Positions 47,572 through 53,020 of a stretch of 53,020 nucleotides of DNA are shown in pieces. A program made the translations under genes and the position numbers. The notes under the pieces are model-generated. The model did not search any database. It saw only the letters and a list, made by a program, of their open reading frames with translations, and was not told the DNA's origin. Origin of the DNA: Terriglobia bacterium (GTDB lineage Bacteria > Acidobacteriota > Terriglobia > Bryobacterales > Bryobacteraceae); NCBI GenBank assembly GCA_020073265.1, contig JAIQFN010000040.1, forward strand, positions 1-53,020, in the 5' to 3' direction. Every line of letters begins with the position of its first letter. The first letter of the stretch is position 1.

Positions 47572-49878
47572 TCAATCCAGCCGGCTCAGCACATCGCGGA
47601 TTTCGGTTTCCATTTCCACCGGTGGCCGTAGCTCTAACGCATGCGTTAACATGTTCTTGGCCTTCGTTCTGTCCCCCTGCTGGTACCAGGCAATCCCGGT
47701 GTGATAAGCGTAGGACGGCTCCTGTGGAAAACTCCGCACCAGCTTGTCGAAGATCTGCAGAGCTTCGTCGTTCTTGTCCCGTTTCATGTAAATGAACCCC
47801 AGCGTGTCGGCGAAATTCGGATCTCGCGGCGCCTTCGCCACGGCGGCACGCGCCAGCTTCAAGGCCTCGTCCAGGTTGTCGCCCGTCTCGGCCAGCAGGT
47901 AAGCCATGTTGTTCATGGACAATGGATCATCCGACTTCAGACTCAGGGCCTTGCGCGCCTGGGCCTTGGCCTCCTCCCGGCGATTCTGCATTTCGAGCAG
48001 GGGGGTGAGCATGGTGGCCGGCCGCGAGTCGGTGGGTCGCAGAACCGTAGCTTTCTGCAGCGTCGCGATGGCGCCTTTAATATCGCCCTTCAACCGGTAC
48101 ACCTGGGCTAACTGCAGGTGAAAATCGATCGAGCCATTGCTCTGGTCGGCCAGCCGCTGGAGGTTCTCGATGGCCACGTTGTACCGGCCGGCCCGCAGGC
48201 CCGTGAGCGCCATCAGGTAGCGCACTTCGGGCGCCCCGTTGGAGGCTTGCAGCCTTTTCTCCAATCGAGCCAGTGCGTGCTCGGGCCGGTTTTGAGCCAG
48301 GTCCAGGTTCACTAGGCCCGCCAGCGCTCTGAACTCGTCGGGATGGGCTTCCAATATTTTGTCGTAGGCGGCCTCGGATTCCTTGAAGCGACTCTTCATG
48401 AGATCCAGCCGGGCGAGTTCCAGACGGACATCCATGGAGTCCGGCGTTTGGCGCGCCAGACGGCCGAGGACGCTCGCGGCTGCGTCCAGGTTCCCCAGGC
48501 TGAGCAACGCGCTCCCGCGGATCAGTTGCGCGTGCGCGTTGTCTGGATCGATCTGCAGCGCCGCCTCGGAAAAACGCGCCGCCTCTTGCATGTTGTTGTG
48601 ATCGAATGCGATATCGGCCAGCAGCATGTGCCCTTCCAGAAAGTCGGGATGCCGCTTGACCAGCTCCAGTAGCTGCGTCCGGGCTGCCGACGGATTCCCG
48701 CTTTCCAACTGGGCCTTGGCCAGCACGTATTTCAAAGACAGGTCGTCGGGATTCTTGTCCACCAGGCTCTGGAACTCCTGGATACCTTCACTCGACTTTC
48801 CCCCGCCGGTATTGGCAACCAGCAAGGCCGCCCGGAGCGAGCGCGCCTCCTGATTGTCGGGGCTTTCCTTGAGGGCCGTATTCAGAAGCTTGAGCGCGTC
48901 GTCCCGCTTGCTCTCGGAAATCAAGGATCGAGCGATCCGGTTTTGATACAGCGGCTTCTGCTTGGGATTCGCCGCCAGGCCCGCGTTGAACTGCTGGATG
49001 GCGCGGTCCCAGTCGCCCAGCCTGACAAAAAAGTCGCCCGCCTCCAGGTGCACGTTTGGATCGCCACTCGAATTGGCCAGGAAGCTCTGAATCGCGCCCT
49101 CCATCTGCGGCTTCTTTCCCGTCCGCGCGTAGTGGGCGGCCAGTTCCAGCGAGTAGCCGCCCTGTTGGGGATTCTCTTTCACTTTTCGGACCAGGATGCT
49201 CTCGGCGTCGTCCAGACGCCTGGTGGAGACATACAGGCGATAGAGCGCGTCGTACACGTCGCCGCCCGTTTTCTCCGTGCCGATGTAGTCCAGTCCGACC
49301 TTTTCGGCTGCCGTGGGCTTGCCGCTCTGCGTCAAAGCCTCCATCAGCGCGAGCGTGATCTTCATCTCCTTGGGATTGGATTGATGAGCCCGCTCCAGCA
49401 GTGCTACGGCTTCCTCGGGCCTGCGATCCAGCATGGCGAGATAGCCCTTGATGCGCAGGCCTTCGGGCGACTCCGGATTTTCGGCCAGCCATTGCTGGCT
49501 CAGACGTACCAGAATGTCGTAGAGGGCTTTGGGGCGCTTCGGGTCGCTCAGGTATGAAGTCAGCACCAGGGTTTCAAGCTGCGACCTCGCGTCCCGATTC
49601 TGCGGAGCCAGCCGCACCGCCTCGTTCAGATCCTGAAACGCTTGCGAAGCTTTATTCTGCTTCAGCTCGGCCAGCGCCGCCTTATAATACAGGTCACCGT
49701 CGTGAGATTGCTTCTGCAGCGCCTTGCGGTAGTTCAGCGAGGCTTCGGCGTACTCGCCGCGGGAGTAGAGTGTATTCGCCTTCTCGATATAGCTGCTGGC
49801 GCTGCGTCCGCAGCCGGCCAAAGAAGCGAATGCCAGAACGGCGGAAGAAACAATGACGGGGACACTACGAGTTCGCAC
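47572..49878 (-). CDS. TPR-repeat lipoprotein (PrsT-like, PEP-CTERM associated)
   Basis: A 768-residue lipoprotein. The signal ends in LASLAGC (Cys23), a lipobox. From about residue 28 to 760 it consists of tetratricopeptide repeats (YIEKANTLYSRGEYAEASLN, then many A-x-x-x-Y/L-x-x-G units). This matches the PrsT type of TPR lipoprotein found with exosortase/PEP-CTERM systems. It probably scaffolds polysaccharide or protein export at the periplasmic side. The start is GTG at 49878. Confidence 0.82.
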   Translation of the reverse strand: MRTRSVPVIVSSAVLAFASLAGCGRSASSYIEKANTLYSRGEYAEASLNYRKALQKQSHDGDLYYKAALAELKQNKASQAFQDLNEAVRLAPQNRDARSQLETLVLTSYLSDPKRPKALYDILVRLSQQWLAENPESPEGLRIKGYLAMLDRRPEEAVALLERAHQSNPKEMKITLALMEALTQSGKPTAAEKVGLDYIGTEKTGGDVYDALYRLYVSTRRLDDAESILVRKVKENPQQGGYSLELAAHYARTGKKPQMEGAIQSFLANSSGDPNVHLEAGDFFVRLGDWDRAIQQFNAGLAANPKQKPLYQNRIARSLISESKRDDALKLLNTALKESPDNQEARSLRAALLVANTGGGKSSEGIQEFQSLVDKNPDDLSLKYVLAKAQLESGNPSAARTQLLELVKRHPDFLEGHMLLADIAFDHNNMQEAARFSEAALQIDPDNAHAQLIRGSALLSLGNLDAAASVLGRLARQTPDSMDVRLELARLDLMKSRFKESEAAYDKILEAHPDEFRALAGLVNLDLAQNRPEHALARLEKRLQASNGAPEVRYLMALTGLRAGRYNVAIENLQRLADQSNGSIDFHLQLAQVYRLKGDIKGAIATLQKATVLRPTDSRPATMLTPLLEMQNRREEAKAQARKALSLKSDDPLSMNNMAYLLAETGDNLDEALKLARAAVAKAPRDPNFADTLGFIYMKRDKNDEALQIFDKLVRSFPQEPSYAYHTGIAWYQQGDRTKAKNMLTHALELRPPVEMETEIRDVLSRLD

Positions 49879-49959
49879 GTTTGATTTTACAAATGTCTTT
49901 CGAGGATGGGGAAGCTACCGGAGTTCTAGTAGTACCATGCGCTCGAAACCACGACCTGA

Positions 49960-52221
49960 CTAACCGCGGCTCTTGGCGATCAGCTCCCCCAGCGCCGCGC
50001 GATCCGGCTTGAGCAGCTCCGCGACACGCCGCTGGTTCACGCCCGCGACAATGATCAGCCCGGCCTCGTTATTGAGGTTGTTGAAAATCCCGAGGGCCTT
50101 CATTTTCTGCGTCTGGTGCTGATTGTCGTCGGTCGGACTCAGGTAATGCACCGCGTCGGCCTTGTAGCGATGAATCAGGAACAGATGCGCCAGCGTCATC
50201 AGGCGCTTCTTGCGCAGCGCCAGATCGAAGGTGTTCTGATCGCGGATCGACAGCAGCTTGTGGCCGCGCCGGTCCTGCACGTCGGAGAAAACCACGTTGG
50301 CGGCCTTGCCCTTCGAGTCGTTCCAGATGCTCAGCTCGAGAAACTCCGAGCCCGCCGACACCGGCCGCAACTGCGCGCGGAAAGTGGGCGGGAGCTGATT
50401 CGAATCCGCCCACAGCTTGAGCCACTCTTCCAGCACTCGTGGCGGCAGCTCGGTCTGCACCAGGTGCTGATGCTGCGTGGATCCCTTGCCCATGGCCTTG
50501 GTGGTGGCGGTGCGGCCGGAAGCGGCCATCAGCGCCGCGTCCAGCCGCTGGCCGCCCACCAGCGTTTGCGGCGTCCGGTAAGGCGATTCGAGCAGCCGGA
50601 ATTTTCGCTGCAGACGCGCCAGCGAAAGCATGCCTTCCTGCTTCAACGCCGTCGCGAACTCCTCGGCCGCCAGTCCATCGATCTGGTGCCCGCCGTAGGT
50701 GATGAAGTTGAAGACGAACCCCAGCTTACCCAGCTCCTCGGGAAAGCGCTGCATCTGGTCGTCGCTCATGCCGGTGATGTCCCAGTTGAACGACGGCGAC
50801 AGGTTGTAGGCCAGCATCTTGCCGGGGAACTGCGCGTGAATCGCTTCGGCGAACTCGCGCGCTTCCCCCAGATCCGCGGTGGCCGTCTCCATCCACAGAA
50901 TGTCGGCGAACGGCGCTGCCGCGAGCGATTTCGCGATGGCGTAGTCCAGTCCTCCCTGCACCTGGTAGTAGCCGTCCGGCGTCTTGCCGAGTTCCGCATC
51001 CCAGTTGATGTCGATGCCCATCGACTGCGCTTTTTCGCGCGCCGTGTACCAGGGCGCGCGCTTCGAGAACGCCAGCCATTCCTCCACGCTCAGGTCGAAT
51101 GATTCGCCCTGCGCCGCGCGAAACGCCATCACCTCGGCGACGGCCTGGCTGAAAGTTTTCAGGTCGGCTTCCTCCTGCCACACTTGCAGGAAGCGCGTCA
51201 CCACCTTGTCGAGCACGGCGTCGACGCTCGGGTCCTTGGCCGCGCGGAAGGCCTTGGCGTTCTCCTCAATCACCGCCAGCAGTCCCGCTCCCTCCAGCCA
51301 TCGCGTGGCCGCATCGTATTCGGAATCCGGCACCGCGAACATCAGGTGCCCCCGGATCTCTTCGATCCCGAGCTGGTGAAGTTTCCTGAGGATCGCGAGA
51401 AAGCCCGCGCGGTAGCTGGGCACTTCGAGGTTGCTGACTCCCAGGATGAAGGGCTGATCGCGTTCGTCCGCGCAACCGTCCAGAAGATTGGCTGCTTCGG
51501 CGTCGGTGCGGGCCACGATGATGCCCGCCACGCCCATGATGTCGAGCTGGAAGCGCGCCGCGTTGAGCCTTTGTATCTGCTCGTTCTCCGACACCAGCAC
51601 CTTGCCGCCCTGATGGCCGCATTTCTTCACGCCGGGTTTCTGGTCCTCGATGTGGTAGCCGGGCACGCCCACCTCCACGAATCTCCGGATCAGGTTGCGG
51701 ACGTGCGCGTCGCCGCCGTGTCCGGTGTCGGCGTCGGCGATGATGAACGGGCGAAAATCGATTTCCGGAGTGGCCGCGCGCTGCTCGGCGGTCATGCGCG
51801 AACGCGTGAAGTGCTGGTTCTTATCGGCGGTCAGCAGAGCGCGCACAATGGCCGCGGCTTCGTCCGGCACCTGGCTCAGCGGATAACTGGCTAAGTCCGC
51901 GCCCGGGTCTTCGGTAATGCTTCCCTTGGCGGACGTCGCCCAGCCGCCCAGGTAGATGCCTTCGATTCCCAGCCGCTTGATGGTGACGGCTTGGCCCGGC
52001 GAGTAGGGACCGAAGGTGGTGATCGATTTGCCGTCGGCGAACAGCTCGCGCAGCCGGTTGTAAAACCCTTCGGCGGCCACGCGCGCCACCGGAAAATCGC
52101 CGTCGAACGTTCCGCGCTGCTCGAGGACCTGGCGCGGCGAATACAGGCGCACGATGCCCGAAAATCGCGGACTCGCGAACCAGTTGCTGACTTCGGCGAT
52201 TTGCTTTTCAAATGAACTCAT
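49960..52221 (-). CDS. aceA: Isocitrate lyase, long (ICL2-like) form
   Basis: A 753-residue lyase splitting isocitrate to glyoxylate and succinate in the glyoxylate shunt. The signature KKCGH is at 199-203 with catalytic Cys201; [20 protein letters not shown] (about 159-178) binds Mg2+; [14 protein letters not shown] and WNDSKGK-type segments follow. Length and the extra C-terminal part (about 590-753) are those of the long AceA seen in mycobacteria, where that domain senses acetyl-CoA. AGAGGAG precedes the start. Malate synthase is not next to it. Confidence 0.93.
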   Translation of the reverse strand: MSSFEKQIAEVSNWFASPRFSGIVRLYSPRQVLEQRGTFDGDFPVARVAAEGFYNRLRELFADGKSITTFGPYSPGQAVTIKRLGIEGIYLGGWATSAKGSITEDPGADLASYPLSQVPDEAAAIVRALLTADKNQHFTRSRMTAEQRAATPEIDFRPFIIADADTGHGGDAHVRNLIRRFVEVGVPGYHIEDQKPGVKKCGHQGGKVLVSENEQIQRLNAARFQLDIMGVAGIIVARTDAEAANLLDGCADERDQPFILGVSNLEVPSYRAGFLAILRKLHQLGIEEIRGHLMFAVPDSEYDAATRWLEGAGLLAVIEENAKAFRAAKDPSVDAVLDKVVTRFLQVWQEEADLKTFSQAVAEVMAFRAAQGESFDLSVEEWLAFSKRAPWYTAREKAQSMGIDINWDAELGKTPDGYYQVQGGLDYAIAKSLAAAPFADILWMETATADLGEAREFAEAIHAQFPGKMLAYNLSPSFNWDITGMSDDQMQRFPEELGKLGFVFNFITYGGHQIDGLAAEEFATALKQEGMLSLARLQRKFRLLESPYRTPQTLVGGQRLDAALMAASGRTATTKAMGKGSTQHQHLVQTELPPRVLEEWLKLWADSNQLPPTFRAQLRPVSAGSEFLELSIWNDSKGKAANVVFSDVQDRRGHKLLSIRDQNTFDLALRKKRLMTLAHLFLIHRYKADAVHYLSPTDDNQHQTQKMKALGIFNNLNNEAGLIIVAGVNQRRVAELLKPDRAALGELIAKSRG

Positions 52222-52281
52222 GACGGTACGCTCCTCTGGGTCTAGACCGCGAACGCCTGAAACGGCGAGGCGCCAGAGCCG

Positions 52282-52536
52282 CTACTTGGACGGCTTGCCG
52301 GGAGCACGTTCTGGCTTCGAATTGGGATTCGGTTTGTACCCTTCGAGCGAGTGTTTGTGGTCCCGATAATACTTGCCGGCGTCGTTCAGTTCCCGCGAAT
52401 TGGGCGGGTGGCAAAACTCACAAGGTTTGTCGGTCCTTCTAGTGTACTCCGGCTTGGCGAAACCGGCGGAGCTGCTCCAAAGCAGGATGGCCGCGAACGT
52501 CGCGAGCGACACGGCCAGTTGGTTCAACGTGCGCAT
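52282..52536 (-). CDS. Small secreted CxxCH (c-type heme) protein
   Basis: The start at 52536 begins a signal peptide (MRTLNQLAVSLATFAAILLW). The 84-residue product has one heme site, CEFCH (about 39-43 from this start), followed by PPNSRELNDAGKYYRDHKHS and a Pro/Lys-rich end. Such mini cytochromes are electron carriers or assembly partners. It lies 60 bp beyond the start of the isocitrate lyase gene on the same strand, so it is upstream in transcription and may share its promoter. An ATG at 52572 is an alternative start. Confidence 0.65.
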   Translation of the reverse strand: MRTLNQLAVSLATFAAILLWSSSAGFAKPEYTRRTDKPCEFCHPPNSRELNDAGKYYRDHKHSLEGYKPNPNSKPERAPGKPSK

Positions 52537-52788
52537 GGAATTGCAGTGCCTTCGAACGACGAGCGTGACCATGGTATCACGCCGGATGGAGCGTTCCGGC
52601 GTGGGAGTCCGCGGGATCACAAATCTCCGATGCCTCCTTTTGTCCATCCCGCAACAACTTATAAATCTCCATCGCGCCGGCCATCGCTTCGGACCACTAA
52701 ATTCGAAATGAACTGCGGACCGCGCGAGAACCCAGAGCTACTGCAAGAAAGGTAAAATTACAAAACAAACGGTGATTCTTCCCTTGAC

Positions 52789-53020
52789 ACAGATTGGAGT
52801 GGTCCCCAAAAATGAGACGGCCAGTTAAGACTCAAAATCCATTCAAAGGAGAATTGAGTCATGGGTTTGTCGCGCAGGTTGTTCACTAAGGAGTTCAAGC
52901 TGGCCGCGGTGCGGCGGCTGGAAGAGGGCGTTCCGATCGGAGAGGTGGCGCGTGGGTTGGAAGTGAATCCCAACGTGCTGCATCGCTGGCGGCGTGAGGT
53001 TCGCCAGGGGCCAGGCAATG
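52789..53020 (+). mobile_element. Left end of an IS3-type insertion sequence (cut by window edge)
   Basis: The segment starting near TGGAGTGGTCCCCAAAAATG reads as an IS end just upstream of the orfA start at 52861. The exact terminal inverted repeat cannot be defined without the right end. Confidence 0.55.
52861..53020 (+). CDS. IS3-family transposase OrfA, N-terminal part
   Basis: AAAGGAGAATTGAGTC leads into an ATG at 52861. The product begins MGLSRRLFTKEFKLAAVRRL, then EEGVPIGEVARGLEVNPNVL and HRWRREVRQG, the helix-turn-helix of OrfA in IS3-family elements (HTH_Tnp_1 type). The frame is open to the end of the window, so the catalytic OrfB lies beyond. It would recognise the IS ends and, by frameshift with OrfB, make the transposase. 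Confidence 0.85.
   Translation, partial: MGLSRRLFTKEFKLAAVRRLEEGVPIGEVARGLEVNPNVLHRWRREVRQGPGN

Noticed and set aside
47562..47577. parS-like half site GCACGTGAAAC
   Set aside because: Only one half matches consensus; too weak compared with the pair at 38387-38430.

Overview
The window reads as chromosomal DNA of an acidobacterium, most likely of the Solibacter/Bryobacter type. This is inferred from content, not from a marker tree: high GC, many secreted proteins carrying a P-D-L-x-G-[IF]-W motif, a decayed ADOP-type (MacB/FtsX-like) permease, a decayed protein built from the Solibacter-type TIGR03437 repeat, a PEP-CTERM protein with a TPR lipoprotein, and Tad-type pseudopilin genes. It lies in the replication-origin neighbourhood: gyrB, dnaN and dnaA (4.8-10 kb) and parB, parA, rsmG and mnmG (36.7-40.9 kb) are all on the minus strand, with DnaA-box-like sites around dnaA and two parS sites at the parA/rsmG junction.

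Layout. 0-2.6 kb: 3' end of an IS630-type transposase, a HIT-domain protein, a lower-GC probable HTH gene bracketed by copies of an AT-rich motif, and glutaryl-CoA dehydrogenase. 2.7-12.8 kb: permease pseudogene, methyltransferase, gyrB-dnaN-dnaA, tRNA-Gly, a small membrane protein, a TIGR03437 relic and alr. 12.9-18.8 kb: RND efflux operon (TolC, adaptor, pump, DUF2892 protein), with an ECF sigma factor starting only 12 bp away in the opposite direction. 19.5-20.2 kb: an array of six perfect or near-perfect hairpins, then a secreted OB-fold-like protein followed 4 nt later by a tiny membrane ORF that may contain selenocysteine. 20.3-25.1 kb: five glycosyltransferases. 25.2-30.4 kb: secreted proteins of unknown role, including a fused cytochrome c / type II copper monooxygenase-like protein. 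30.5-31.4 kb: a GIY-YIG nuclease segment flanked by 15-bp direct repeats. 31.3-36.3 kb: polysaccharide export ATPase (Wzt type), methyltransferase with coiled coil, and a GT2-GT4 fusion. 36.6-42.2 kb: tRNA-Met, parB, parA, rsmG, mnmG and purD. 42.2-53 kb: a further secreted P-D-L-x-G-I-W protein, three Tad-like genes, the PEP-CTERM gene with its terminator, the TPR lipoprotein, a large isocitrate lyase, a small CxxCH protein and the left end of an IS3-type element.

How the parts fit. The window joins core replication and segregation genes to a cell-surface programme: glycan synthesis and export, PEP-CTERM surface protein, Tad-like pseudopilins, efflux and secreted oxidative proteins. Small mobile or decaying elements sit between them.

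Best candidate for something undescribed: positions 19607-19744, minus strand. A 29-codon hydrophobic ORF ends at a UGA that continues in frame for 15 codons, including a cysteine, and a stable hairpin lies at a distance from the UGA compatible with a bacterial SECIS. It is tightly coupled to the OB-fold-like gene. This is a prediction from sequence only; the same hairpin could instead belong to the adjacent hairpin array.
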